DNA of 33,205 nucleotides, taken from Hydrogenophaga sp. (GTDB taxonomy: Bacteria > Pseudomonadota > Gammaproteobacteria > Burkholderiales > Burkholderiaceae_C). The notes beneath the pieces were generated by a model. The model made no database searches. It saw only the letters and a program-made list of their open reading frames with translations, and was not told where the DNA came from. The position numbers and the translations under genes are program-made. Location of the stretch: the NCBI RefSeq assembly GCF_030373225.1, contig NZ_JAUCZG010000038.1, positions 1 to 33,205 of the forward strand, read 5' to 3'. This document shows, piece after piece, positions 8,111 through 16,314 of this stretch. The first letter of the stretch is position 1. Every line of letters starts with the position of its first letter.

Positions 8111-8635
8111 TCAAGTCCGGGCCAGCAGTTTCTCGATGAGCTGGTGGAGCGCAGCAAAGTCGGGCTCGCCCACATAGCGTTTGACGATGCGTCCCTGCCG
8201 GTCCACCAGGTAGGTGGTGGGGGTCAGCTTGACGTCGCCCCATTGCTGCGCCACTTCGCCGGTGTTGTCCAGCGCCACCTTGAACGGCAGTTGACGGCTT
8301 TGTGCAAAGTTGAGCACCCAGTCGGGCGGGTCGTATTCCATGGCCACGGCCACGGTGTCGAACCCCTGGGCCTGGTACTTGTGCCAGGTGGCCACGATCT
8401 GCGGCATTTCCTTCACGCACGAAACGCAGGTGGTGGCCCAGAAGTTGACCAGCGTCACCTTGCCTTTGAGGTCGGCGGTGGTGGCCTTGGTGCCATCCAG
8501 CAGCACAAAGGTGGATGCGGGGGCGGTCTCACCGCCTGCACATCCCGAAAGGCCCAGCATGGCAGCGGCGCCCAAGGCGGTTGCCGCTGCCAGGCTGCGG
8601 CGGCGCGAGAGGCCGGATCGGTCGAGTTCGGTCAT
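8111..8635 (-). CDS. TlpA-like thioredoxin-fold lipoprotein
   Basis: This 174-residue protein has an N-terminal export signal ending in a lipobox (LSGC, lipidated Cys32), so it should be membrane-anchored in the periplasm. The signal contains SRRRSLAAA, which could also serve the Tat route. The thioredoxin domain has NFWATTCVSCVKEMP with the redox pair Cys70-Cys73, and the cis-proline loop is LTPTTYLVDRQG. Family members reduce periplasmic disulfides, often for cytochrome c haem attachment. The neighbouring cytochrome c' gene is consistent with this. No ribosome-binding site is obvious before the ATG. Confidence 0.92.
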   Translation of the reverse strand: MTELDRSGLSRRRSLAAATALGAAAMLGLSGCAGGETAPASTFVLLDGTKATTADLKGKVTLVNFWATTCVSCVKEMPQIVATWHKYQAQGFDTVAVAMEYDPPDWVLNFAQSRQLPFKVALDNTGEVAQQWGDVKLTPTTYLVDRQGRIVKRYVGEPDFAALHQLIEKLLART

Positions 8636-8701
8636 TGTGTTTTCATTTCCCGGGGGCTACATTGCCCCACGTCATCATTGCCAGCCTTCAGGAGACACCG
8701 C

Positions 8702-9403
8702 ATGCAGCGCCGCCAGTTTACCCAGTCCACCGCCGCCATCGGCCTCCTGATCCTGGCGGCTCACCGGCAGGCAAGGGCCTTGACGCTGGGCGATCTCACC
8801 GAGCGCGACGCCACCCAGGGTATCCGGGTGGCCCTCGAAAAGGGTGCGTTGGCGGCCGTGGCACTGCTGGGGAAGACCGATGGATTCCTCGGCAACCCGA
8901 AAGTTCGGATTCCCTTGCCCGGTTTTCTGGAAGACGCGTCCCGCTTGCTGCAACTCACTGGGCAGGGCAAACGCGTGGACGAGCTCGTCACCAGCATGAA
9001 CCGTGCGGCAGAGGCGGCCGTGCCCATGGGGCGCGACCTGTTGGTCAATGCCGTCAAGTCCATGAGCGTGTCCGATGCCAGAAACATCCTGGGTGGAGGC
9101 GACAACTCGGTGACGCAGTTCTTTGCCGAGAAAACGCGACAACCGCTGGGCGAGAAGTTCCTGCCGGTGGTGACGCGAGCCACCGAGAAGGTGGGTCTGG
9201 CCAACCAGTACAACAAGTTTGCGGGCCAGGCGGCAGGGTTCGGGCTGATCAAGTCCGAAGATGCCAACATCCAGCGCTATGTCACCGGCAAGTCGCTCGA
9301 CGGCCTCTACACCATCATTGGTGAGGAAGAGCGCAAGATCCGCCAGGACCCGGTGGGCACCGGCAGTGCCATTCTCAAGAAAGTGTTTGGTGCGCTGAAG
9401 TGA
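8702..9403 (+). CDS. DUF4197 family protein with Tat-type signal
   Basis: This 233-residue protein is recognised as DUF4197 by its pattern TQGIRVALEKGALAAVALLG, NPKVRIPLPGFLEDASRLL and the C-terminal GLYTIIGEEERKIRQDP. Its biochemical function is not known. The N-terminus MQRRQFTQSTAAIGLLIL carries a twin-arginine motif (RRQFTQ) followed by a hydrophobic stretch and AQA-like cleavage (RQARA|LTLG), so export by Tat to the periplasm is likely. CAGGAGACACCGC precedes the ATG at 8702. It diverges from the TlpA-like gene, with 66 bases between. A terminator overlaps the end of the next, convergent gene. Confidence 0.87.
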   Translation: MQRRQFTQSTAAIGLLILAAHRQARALTLGDLTERDATQGIRVALEKGALAAVALLGKTDGFLGNPKVRIPLPGFLEDASRLLQLTGQGKRVDELVTSMNRAAEAAVPMGRDLLVNAVKSMSVSDARNILGGGDNSVTQFFAEKTRQPLGEKFLPVVTRATEKVGLANQYNKFAGQAAGFGLIKSEDANIQRYVTGKSLDGLYTIIGEEERKIRQDPVGTGSAILKKVFGALK

Positions 9404-9410
9404 GCGCCTG

Positions 9411-9434
9411 CTGAGCGCCCGGCGCTCAGTTTTT
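9411..9434 (+). terminator. Intrinsic terminator of the DUF4197 gene
   Basis: CTGAGCGC (9411-9418) pairs with GCGCTCAG (9422-9429) around CCG and is followed by TTTTT. Its right arm overlaps the stop codon of the convergent thioredoxin-fold gene. Confidence 0.82.
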
Positions 9435-9842
9435 CTTGAGTTTGCCGCGCGCCTCCAGCAGGCGGGCCTGAAGATACTCGCCATAGAAGTCGGGCACGGC
9501 CACGCCCACCAGGCGCTCGGCGAGTTCCTTGCCGTCGGGGCCGAAGAACATCACCGTGGGCGTGAAGCGCGCTTTCCAGGCCCGCGCCTGATCGGCCGGT
9601 GTGGTGGTGTCGCCTGCGAAGCCCTGAAGGCTGGACTGGCGGTCGAGCACGTCGATCTGGACCGCCACCAGCTCACCGTCGCGGCGCATCGGTGCGAGGT
9701 AGTTGTTGCGCACCAGTTCGCAGTACACACAACCCTTGAGCGTGGTCATGACCACCAGCGGCTCGCCCCGGGCCGCCGCCGCCAGGGCGGCACCCCGCAG
9801 CGAGGTGGGTGTGGGCAGGACAGCAGCGGCGGCGGTGGCCAT
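9426..9842 (-). CDS. Thioredoxin-fold protein with CVYC motif
   Basis: This 138-residue protein contains VVMTTLKGCVYCELVRNNYL, with a thioredoxin-type CxxC at Cys38-Cys41, and a cis-proline region FTPTVMFFGPDGKELAERLVG. It resembles small thioredoxin-like proteins of the SoxW/DsbD-domain type. The first 30 residues are Ala-rich but show no clear signal peptide, so the compartment is uncertain. The ATG at 9842 is chosen because a GAGG ribosome-binding sequence, overlapping the stop of the CoA-transferase gene upstream, lies 8 bases before it. The two genes are 10 bases apart and probably co-transcribed. Confidence 0.85.
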   Translation of the reverse strand: MATAAAAVLPTPTSLRGAALAAAARGEPLVVMTTLKGCVYCELVRNNYLAPMRRDGELVAVQIDVLDRQSSLQGFAGDTTTPADQARAWKARFTPTVMFFGPDGKELAERLVGVAVPDFYGEYLQARLLEARGKLKKN

Positions 9843-9852
9843 GGCGGTTTCC

Positions 9853-11118
9853 TCAGAGCGCACCGCTGCGCTGCAGCGCAGTGACTTGTTCGGGCGTGCT
9901 GCCCAGCCAGTCGGACAGCACCTCGGCGGTGTGCTGGCCGAGCAGCGGCGGGGGCAGGTCGTTGCGAACCGGGGTGGCACTGAGCTTGAGCGGGCTGGCA
10001 ACCAGGTCCAGGTCGCCCGACAGCGGATGCGACCAGCGCTGCACCATGCCACGCGAGAGCACATGCTCGTCGGCAAACACCTCGGCCAGGTTGTTGATCG
10101 GGCCGCAGGGCACCTTGGCGGCTTCCAGCGCGGCGAGCCAGTCGGCCTTGCTGCGCGTCTTGAGAATGCTCTCCAGCATCGGCACCAGCAGGTCCCGGTG
10201 GCGCACCCGGTTCTGGTTTTGCGCGAATCGGGTGTCGCTCGCCAGTTCGGCCCGGCCCGCCACCGCGCAGAACTTGGCGAACTGGCCATCGTTGCCCACC
10301 GCCAGGATGATGTGCTGCGCCTGGCCCTGGGCGTCGGGAGCCACCTCGAACACCTGGTAAGGCACGATGTTGGCGTGGGCATTGCCGGCCCGGCCGGGAA
10401 CCTTGCCGTCGTCCCGGCCGCGCACGAGGTAGTTGGCGCCCAGGTTGGCGAGCATGGCCACTTGCGTGTCGAGCAAGGCCATGTCGATGTGCTGGCCTTC
10501 ACCGGTGCGTTCTGCGTGACGCAGCGCGGCCTGGATGGCCACCGTGGCGTACAGGCCGGTGAACAGATCGGCCACGGCCACGCCGACTTTCTGCGGGCCG
10601 CCACCGGGGCGGTCGTCGCGTTCCCCGGTCACGCTCATCAAGCCCCCCATGGCCTGGATGGCAAAGTCGTAGCCCGCGCGATCCTTGTAGATCCCGGTCT
10701 GGCCGAAGCCCGTGATGGAGCAGTAAACGAGCCGGGGGTTGAGGGCATGCAGGCTGTCGAAGTCCAGCCCGTAGCGCGCCATGTCGCCGACCTTGTAGTT
10801 CTCCACGAACACGTCGGCCCGGGCGGCAAGATCGCGGATCAGCGCCTGGCCCGCCGGGGTGGCGATGTCGCAGGTGATGGAGCGTTTGTTGCGGTTGGCG
10901 CCGAGGTAGTAGGCCGCTTCGGCGGTGTCGCTGCCGTCGCGCCCGCGCAGGAAGGGCGGGCCCCAGCCGCGTGTGTCGTCGCCGCCGGGGTGGTTGGCAG
11001 CGGGCGGACGCTCGACCTTGACCACGTCGGCGCCGAGATCGGCGAGGGTTTGCGTGCACCAGGGGCCGGCGAGCACGCGGGACAAATCGAGTATGCGGAT
11101 ACCATCCAGAGCATTCAT
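9853..11118 (-). CDS. CaiB/BaiF (class III) CoA-transferase
   Basis: This 421-residue protein has the family hallmarks. The N-terminus is ALDGIRILDLSRVLAGPWCTQTLADLGADVVKVE, followed by VFVENYKVGDMARYGL and a probable catalytic aspartate in VAVADLFTGLYA (Asp184), matching the acyl-bound Asp of formyl-CoA transferase. It moves CoA between carboxylic acids, and the substrates cannot be told from sequence. The start at 11118 is preferred to in-frame 11181 because homologues begin at this point. A CACAAT hexamer sits exactly 6 bases upstream of the ATG and no ribosome-binding site is seen, which hints at a leaderless mRNA. Confidence 0.93.
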   Translation of the reverse strand: MNALDGIRILDLSRVLAGPWCTQTLADLGADVVKVERPPAANHPGGDDTRGWGPPFLRGRDGSDTAEAAYYLGANRNKRSITCDIATPAGQALIRDLAARADVFVENYKVGDMARYGLDFDSLHALNPRLVYCSITGFGQTGIYKDRAGYDFAIQAMGGLMSVTGERDDRPGGGPQKVGVAVADLFTGLYATVAIQAALRHAERTGEGQHIDMALLDTQVAMLANLGANYLVRGRDDGKVPGRAGNAHANIVPYQVFEVAPDAQGQAQHIILAVGNDGQFAKFCAVAGRAELASDTRFAQNQNRVRHRDLLVPMLESILKTRSKADWLAALEAAKVPCGPINNLAEVFADEHVLSRGMVQRWSHPLSGDLDLVASPLKLSATPVRNDLPPPLLGQHTAEVLSDWLGSTPEQVTALQRSGAL

Positions 11119-11124
11119 GTTGCC

Positions 11125-11130
11125 ATTGTG
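11125..11130 (-). promoter_or_regulatory. -10-like hexamer 6 bases before the CoA-transferase ATG
   Basis: On the minus strand CACAAT is followed by GGCAAC and then ATG, a spacing that would put the transcription start on the A of the start codon. No good -35 is visible. The call rests on the same arrangement at other genes in the window. Confidence 0.35.
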
Positions 11131-11184
11131 CGCGACGTCGCCGCGCCCGCGGTGTCGCCGCGGTGGCGGGTCCATTTCCATCCC

Positions 11185-11736
11185 ATGCCTTCATCACCCA
11201 TCGAGCGCGCCAAGCGTCGCTGCAGGCCGTTCGCCGCCTTGTTTCTGCTGGCGCTGGCCGCCTGCTATCCCACCTTCAACTGGCGCGAATGGCGTCCCGA
11301 GGGAACGCCGCTGCAGGCACTCATGCCGTGCAAACCCGAGACCGCAGAACGGTTGGTGCCACTGGGTGGATCTCCCACGGTGCTGCACATGCACAGCTGC
11401 AAGGTGGGCGACCTCACCTTTGCATTGGCCTGGGCCGACGCGAGCGATGCCGCGGCGGTGCCCGCCACCCTGGCCGACTGGCAGCGGGCCTCGCTGGCGA
11501 CGATCCGGATCGATCCGGCGCTGCAGGCCGATCCAGCCCTGCGCTGGACCGCCACCGTGGCCGGTTCGACCATGGCGCAAGGCCTGAGCGCGCAGGGCAC
11601 CGATGCCAGGGGACAGCCGGTGTCGACCCGGGCCGTGTACTTCGCGCGCGGCACGCAGGTGTTCCAGGCGGCCATTTACGGCGCGGCCAGCGACGAGGTG
11701 CGCAGCACTTTCTTTGACGGGCTGGCCCTGCCATGA
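11185..11736 (+). CDS. Unrecognised lipoprotein
   Basis: This 183-residue protein is not one I recognise. A basic N-terminus and hydrophobic stretch end in the lipobox LAAC (Cys27), so it is probably a lipid-anchored envelope protein. The mature part has Trp-rich NWREW just after the anchor and two further cysteines in MPCKPE and MHSCKVGD that could pair. The C-terminus reads RSTFFDGLALP. It is divergent from the CoA-transferase (66 bases) and overlaps the MFS transporter by four bases (ATGA), so the two are likely one transcription unit. The ATG at 11185 lacks a clear ribosome-binding site. Confidence 0.85.
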   Translation: MPSSPIERAKRRCRPFAALFLLALAACYPTFNWREWRPEGTPLQALMPCKPETAERLVPLGGSPTVLHMHSCKVGDLTFALAWADASDAAAVPATLADWQRASLATIRIDPALQADPALRWTATVAGSTMAQGLSAQGTDARGQPVSTRAVYFARGTQVFQAAIYGAASDEVRSTFFDGLALP

Positions 11737-12998
11737 CCCCCGCGCCGACACACGCCAGCGGCGACGCGCTGGGGACGCGGGCCGCCGTCATCGTCTTCCT
11801 GACCTTTGCGATCGCGTATTTCCTGTCGGCGCTGGTGCGCGCCGTCACGGCCACGCTCTCGCCCACCCTGAGTCTGGAGCTGGACCTCAACGCCGGAGAC
11901 CTCGGACTGCTGGCCGGGGGCTACTTTCTGGGCTTTGCGCTGACGCAACTGCCGCTGGGCAACTGGCTCGATCGGCATGGGCCGCGAAAAGTGATCCTGG
12001 CCTTCCTGGCGGTCGCGGTGATCGGTTGCATGGCGTTTGCACTGGCCACGAGCTTCTCGGGCCTGCTGGCCGCCCGCGTGCTCACCGGCATGGGCGTGAG
12101 TGCCTGCCTGATGGCCCCGCTCACCGGCTTTCGGCGCTGGCTCACACCCGCCACGCAGTTGCGTGCGAACTCCTGGATGCTCATGACCGGATCGCTGGGC
12201 ATGGTGGCCGCCACGCTGCCGGTGCAATGGCTCATGCCCTACACCGGCTGGCGCGGGCTGTTCTGGTTGCTGGCCGCACTCATTGCGCTGTCGATGCTGG
12301 GCATTGCGCTCATCGTTCCGCGCTGGCGCCAGGCTGGCGCACGGTCGGTACAGGACCCTGCGCCCAGCTCGACCGGCTATGGCCTGATCTGGCGCAACCC
12401 GTATTTCCGCCAGATGCTGCCGATCGGTTTCGTCAACTATGGCGGCATGGTCGCGGTGCAAACCTTGTGGGCCGGGCCGTGGATGGTGAAGGTGGCGGGC
12501 TACACGCCGCAAGAAGCGGCCGCCGGCCTGTTCGGCATCAACCTGTCGATGCTGTGCACCTTCTGGCTCTGGGGCCTGGTCAATCCCCATCTGGCGCGCC
12601 ATGGGCTCAAACCCGAAAGGCTGATCGCCTGGGGCCTGCCGCTGAGCTTCGTGGTGCTGGCCGCCATCGTGCTGCTGGGCGCCGACGCGGGCTGGGAGCT
12701 GTGGGCGCTGTTCTGTGTCAGCAGCACCTTCGTGTCGCTGTCGCAGCCGGCGGTGGCACTGGCGCTGCCGCCCGAGGCGGCCGGGCGTGCGCTCTCGGCC
12801 TACAACCTGGCCATCTTCGCGGGCGTGTTCGGCGTGCAGTGGGGCATCGGCCTGTTGATCGAGGCGCTCTCGGTGTTCGGCTGGAGCGAGCCCGTTCGCT
12901 ACCGCGGTGCCGTGGCTGTCTTCGGGGTGTGTTGTGTCTTCGCCTACCTCGCTTTCTGGCGTGCCTGGCGGGGCCGCCCCGGCACCGGGGCCAGCTAA
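11733..12998 (+). CDS. MFS transporter
   Basis: This 421-residue protein has about 12 hydrophobic segments in two halves, and the MFS loop 2-3 signature appears as GNWLDRHGPRKVILA (about residues 75-89), with RVLTGMGVSACLMAPLTGFRRW further on. It resembles the cyanate/nitrate-type and YnfM-like branches, but the substrate cannot be assigned. It overlaps the upstream lipoprotein gene by four bases and ends 9 bases before the EIIA gene. Confidence 0.9.
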   Translation: MTPAPTHASGDALGTRAAVIVFLTFAIAYFLSALVRAVTATLSPTLSLELDLNAGDLGLLAGGYFLGFALTQLPLGNWLDRHGPRKVILAFLAVAVIGCMAFALATSFSGLLAARVLTGMGVSACLMAPLTGFRRWLTPATQLRANSWMLMTGSLGMVAATLPVQWLMPYTGWRGLFWLLAALIALSMLGIALIVPRWRQAGARSVQDPAPSSTGYGLIWRNPYFRQMLPIGFVNYGGMVAVQTLWAGPWMVKVAGYTPQEAAAGLFGINLSMLCTFWLWGLVNPHLARHGLKPERLIAWGLPLSFVVLAAIVLLGADAGWELWALFCVSSTFVSLSQPAVALALPPEAAGRALSAYNLAIFAGVFGVQWGIGLLIEALSVFGWSEPVRYRGAVAVFGVCCVFAYLAFWRAWRGRPGTGAS

Positions 12999-13001
12999 AC
13001 T
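12996..13001 (+). promoter_or_regulatory. -10-like hexamer 6 bases before the EIIA ATG
   Basis: TAAACT is followed by GCGGGC and ATG, with no purine-rich ribosome-binding site between the MFS stop and the EIIA start. The hexamer includes the MFS stop codon. This spacing fits a leaderless transcript, but no clear -35 is seen. Confidence 0.4.
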
Positions 13002-13007
13002 GCGGGC

Positions 13008-13454
13008 ATGAACGGCATCCTCATCATTGCGCACGCGCCGCTGGCCTCGGCCCTGCGACAGTGTGTCATGCATGTGTTCCCCGACAGCGGCGAAGCCGTG
13101 GCGGCGCTCGATGTCCAACCCAATGTGCCACCCGAAGAATCACTGGCGCAGGCGCGTGCGCTCATGCGCCAGATGCAGCTTGCGCAGACCCTGGTGGTGA
13201 CCGATGTGTTCGGCGCCACGCCATGCAACGTGGCGCAGAAGCTCATCGACGGCATCAATTCCAAACTCATCACCGGCGTGAACCTGCCCATGCTGCTGCG
13301 CACCGTGTCGTACCGGCATGAATCGCTGGACGCGCTGATCTCGCGCGCCATGATCGGTGCCACGCAAGGTGTCATCCAGGTGGCCGTGACCGCTCCGCAG
13401 AACCAGGCCAGACGAGCCACCCATGATCAAGACCACCGTGACCATCAGCAATAA
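13008..13454 (+). CDS. PTS EIIA component, mannose family
   Basis: This 148-residue cytoplasmic protein is an EIIA-man domain. ILIIAHAPLA places the phosphorylated histidine at His9, and VVTDVFGATPCNVA (about residues 63-76) holds the active-site aspartate. It would receive phosphate from HPr. No EIIB, EIIC or EIID permease gene is nearby, so the role is probably regulatory, as in the incomplete PTS of many betaproteobacteria. Its 3' end overlaps ptsH by 32 bases. The last ~15 residues are polar and His/Asp-rich and probably do not belong to the fold. Confidence 0.94.
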   Translation: MNGILIIAHAPLASALRQCVMHVFPDSGEAVAALDVQPNVPPEESLAQARALMRQMQLAQTLVVTDVFGATPCNVAQKLIDGINSKLITGVNLPMLLRTVSYRHESLDALISRAMIGATQGVIQVAVTAPQNQARRATHDQDHRDHQQ

Positions 13455-13692
13455 GCTGGGGCTGCATGCACGCGCCTCGGCCAAACTCACCAAACTCGCC
13501 GGCGGCTTCGCCAGCGAGGTGTGGATGTCGCGTGGCGATCGCCGCGTCAATGCCAAAAGCATCATGGGCGTGATGATGCTGGCCGCGGGTCTGGGCAGCA
13601 CCGTCGAGGTCGAGACCACCGGTGCCGACGAACAAGTGGCGATGGATGCCCTTGTTGCATTGATCAACGACAAGTTCGGCGAAGGCGAATGA
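13423..13692 (+). CDS. ptsH: Phosphocarrier protein HPr
   Basis: This 89-residue HPr has the active-site LGLHARASAKL (phosphorylated His15) and the regulatory serine motif KSIMGVMML (Ser46), the target of HPr kinase/phosphorylase where that enzyme exists. It relays phosphate from EI to the EIIA encoded just upstream. The start lies within the end of the EIIA gene (32-base overlap). The N-terminus MIKTTVTISNKLGLH aligns with known HPr proteins, so the overlap appears real. The stop overlaps the ptsI start (ATGA). Confidence 0.97.
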   Translation: MIKTTVTISNKLGLHARASAKLTKLAGGFASEVWMSRGDRRVNAKSIMGVMMLAAGLGSTVEVETTGADEQVAMDALVALINDKFGEGE

Positions 13693-15440
13693 GCTTCTCG
13701 GTCCATGGTCTCGCCGTCTCCCGGGGCATTGCCATCGGGCGGGCAGTGATCGTGGCCTCGAGCCGGATCGATGTGGCGCACTACTTCGTGCAGACGGAGC
13801 AGGTCGAGGGCGAGATCGAGCGGCTGCGCCATGCGCGCAACGAGGTGGCGGCGGAAATCCTCAAGGTGCAGCAGAGCCTGCACGACCTGGGGCCGTCGGA
13901 CGCGCACCCCGAGCTCACCGCGTTGCTCGATGTTCACCTCATGCTGCTGCAGGACGAGCAGCTCACCGGCGGCGTGAAACACTGGATCGTCGAGCGGCAC
14001 TACAACGCCGAGTGGGCGCTGACCACCCAGCTCGAGGTGATCGCGCGCCAGTTCGACGAAATGGAAGACCCGTACCTGCGCGAGCGCAAGGCCGACCTGG
14101 AGCAGGTGGTCGAACGCATCCTGCGCGCGATGCGCGGCGTGTCTTCGCCGGTCGTCAGCGGGCATCCGCACCCCGGGCAGGACAATGCGGTCGACGTGCC
14201 GCTGGTCTTGATTGCGCACGACCTGTCGCCCGCCGACATGCTGCAGTTCAAGCAGAGTGTGTTCGCCGGCTTTGTCACCGACGTCGGTGGCAAGACCAGC
14301 CACACCGCCATCGTTGCGCGCAGCATGGACATTCCCGCCGTGGTCGGCGCGCGCTCGGCCAGCCAGCTGATCGAGCAGGACGACTGGGTGATCATCGACG
14401 GCGATGCCGGCGTGGTGGTGATCGATCCCTCACCGATCCTGCTGGCCGAGTACGGATTCAAGCAACGCCAGGGAGAGGTCGAGCGCGAGCGGCTGTCGCG
14501 CCTGAAGAACACGCCCGCCGTCACGCTCGACGGTCAGAAGATCGAGTTGCTGGCGAACATCGAACAACCCGAAGACGCGGTGGGCGCCCTCAAGACCGGC
14601 GCTGTGGGTGTGGGACTGTTCCGCAGCGAATTCCTCTTCATGGGGCGCAACGGCAAGCTGCCCGACGAAGAAGAGCAATACCAGGCCTACAAACGCGCGG
14701 TCGAGGGCATGCAGGGCCTGCCGGTGACGATACGCACGGTGGACGTGGGGGCCGACAAGCCGCTGGACCGTGTGGCCCAGCGCGCGGGTGAAGACCACCT
14801 CAACCCGGCGCTGGGCTTGCGCGCCATCCGCTGGAGCCTGGCCGATCCGGCGATGTTCCTGGCGCAGCTGCGCGCCATCCTGCGATCGGCCGCGCACGGA
14901 CCGGTGAACCTGCTGGTGCCCATGCTCGCGCACGCCAGCGAGATCCGTCAGACCCTGGCGCTGATCAACCGCGCGCGTGAGCAGCTCGAAGCGGCCGGTG
15001 TGCGGCAAGGCGCGGTCAAGCTCGGTGCCATGATCGAAGTACCGGCAGCCGCCCTCACCATCCCGCTGTTCCTCAAGCACTTCGACTTTCTCTCGATCGG
15101 AACCAACGACCTGATCCAGTACACGCTGGCGATCGACCGCGCCGACGAAGCTGTGTCTCACCTTTACGACCCGGTGCATCCGGCGGTGCTGCACCTGCTG
15201 GCCAACACCATCACGCAATGCCACGCCCAGGGCAAGGGTGTGAGCGTGTGTGGCGAGATGGCGGGTGACGTGGCCATGACGCGCCTGCTGCTCGGCCTCG
15301 GCCTGCGCAGCTTCTCCATGCATCCGTCGCAGATTCTGGCGGTCAAGCAGCAGATCCTGCGCTGCGACACCACGCGCCTGCAGACCTGGGCGCAGACGGT
15401 GCTGGCAGCGGAAGACCCGGCCGCATTGATGACGGACTGA
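13689..15440 (+). CDS. ptsI: PTS enzyme I (phosphoenolpyruvate-protein phosphotransferase)
   Basis: This 583-residue EI takes phosphate from phosphoenolpyruvate and passes it to HPr. Visible elements are the HPr-binding helical N-terminal part, the phosphohistidine site GGKTSHTAIVARS (His205), the PEP-binding barrel with VGLFRSEFLFMGR, and the C-terminal VCGEMAGD with the proton-donor cysteine Cys521. It overlaps ptsH by four bases. A longer reading from 13521 lies in ptsH and is rejected. It ends three bases from the convergent EamA gene, with no terminator between. Confidence 0.97.
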   Translation: MSFSVHGLAVSRGIAIGRAVIVASSRIDVAHYFVQTEQVEGEIERLRHARNEVAAEILKVQQSLHDLGPSDAHPELTALLDVHLMLLQDEQLTGGVKHWIVERHYNAEWALTTQLEVIARQFDEMEDPYLRERKADLEQVVERILRAMRGVSSPVVSGHPHPGQDNAVDVPLVLIAHDLSPADMLQFKQSVFAGFVTDVGGKTSHTAIVARSMDIPAVVGARSASQLIEQDDWVIIDGDAGVVVIDPSPILLAEYGFKQRQGEVERERLSRLKNTPAVTLDGQKIELLANIEQPEDAVGALKTGAVGVGLFRSEFLFMGRNGKLPDEEEQYQAYKRAVEGMQGLPVTIRTVDVGADKPLDRVAQRAGEDHLNPALGLRAIRWSLADPAMFLAQLRAILRSAAHGPVNLLVPMLAHASEIRQTLALINRAREQLEAAGVRQGAVKLGAMIEVPAAALTIPLFLKHFDFLSIGTNDLIQYTLAIDRADEAVSHLYDPVHPAVLHLLANTITQCHAQGKGVSVCGEMAGDVAMTRLLLGLGLRSFSMHPSQILAVKQQILRCDTTRLQTWAQTVLAAEDPAALMTD

Positions 15441-15443
15441 CCT

Positions 15444-16289
15444 TCAGTTGCCTCGCCGCGTGGCCATCACCGCTGCGCCCACGATCATCAGCGCGGCCAG
15501 GCCCACCGCCAGACTCGGCGTCTCTCCGCGCACCAGCAACAGCGTGAGGGTGGAGAGCAGCGGCGTGAGGAAACTGAGCACGCCGATCTGCCGTGCGTCG
15601 CCGCGTTTGAGCGCTGCATCCCACAAAAAGAAGGCGCCACCCAGCGGGCCCAGGCCGAGCACCGCAATCAGCAGCCAGTCTTTGGCTGACAGCGAGACCG
15701 CCGGTTCCAGCAGCACGTGGCAGAGCAGAGACAGCACACCGGAGACGAGCGCAAAGCTGCCGATGGCCGCTGTGGGAAAGAGCCGCACGCGTTTGGTCAT
15801 CAACGAATAGCTCGCCCAGATGAAGGCCGACGCCAGGGCAGGGAGGTAACCCCAGGCCCAGCGGGCGTCACCCGTCTCGCCCGCACCACCCAGAATGGCC
15901 AGCGCCGCGCCGGCAAAACCCAGCAGGGCCGCAAAGATGTGCCGGCCGGTGAGCGACACGCCGGGCAGGAACAGCGGCGCCATCACCACGATGCCCAGCG
16001 GCCAGAGGTAGTTGACCAGGTTGGCCTGCACCGGCGGCGCGTGGCGCAAGGCGATGAAGAGCAGGAAGTGAAACCCGAACAGGCCATACACCCCGAGCGC
16101 CAGCGTGCTGGCCGGCACGCGCCACTGGCGGAAGTCGAAACGCGACAGCGGCAGGGCGATCAGGCTGCCCACCAGCAAGGACAGGCCGGTCAACAGAAAC
16201 GGCGGCACGTGCGACAGCGCCACGCCGAGTGCGGCCAGCGAGGCCCAGAGCACGACCGCGCCGAGGGCGAGCAGGTTGGCGGGGTTCAA
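15444..16289 (-). CDS. DMT superfamily (EamA) transporter with TTG start
   Basis: This 281-residue inner-membrane protein has about ten hydrophobic segments arranged as two EamA repeats. The second contains WASYSLMTKRV and GPLGGAFFLWDAALKRGDARQIGVLSFLTPLLSTL. Relatives export amino acids or other metabolites. The substrate here is unknown. The only start codon that keeps the whole first membrane segment is TTG at 16287-16289. A stop lies in frame just upstream, and no ATG or GTG precedes the first hydrophobic stretch. It follows lipA by 25 bases on the same strand and may be read through from it. Confidence 0.88.
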   Translation of the reverse strand: MNPANLLALGAVVLWASLAALGVALSHVPPFLLTGLSLLVGSLIALPLSRFDFRQWRVPASTLALGVYGLFGFHFLLFIALRHAPPVQANLVNYLWPLGIVVMAPLFLPGVSLTGRHIFAALLGFAGAALAILGGAGETGDARWAWGYLPALASAFIWASYSLMTKRVRLFPTAAIGSFALVSGVLSLLCHVLLEPAVSLSAKDWLLIAVLGLGPLGGAFFLWDAALKRGDARQIGVLSFLTPLLSTLTLLLVRGETPSLAVGLAALMIVGAAVMATRRGN

Positions 16290-16314
16290 GCGGCGAGGCG
16301 AAGCACGCCGTGCG

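Noticed and set aside
8653..8668. GGGGC/GCCCC palindrome between the TlpA-like and DUF4197 genes as an operator
   Set aside because: Arms are only 5 bp and common in GC-rich DNA. There is no second site or known regulator match.
9703..11184. Long plus-strand reading before the lipoprotein gene
   Set aside because: It lies opposite the CoA-transferase gene, which has clear family motifs. Only the part from 11185 has a signal peptide and lipobox.
11603..13321. Long alternative frames on both strands across the MFS gene
   Set aside because: The translations are Arg/Gly/His-rich and out of phase with the clear membrane-protein frame.
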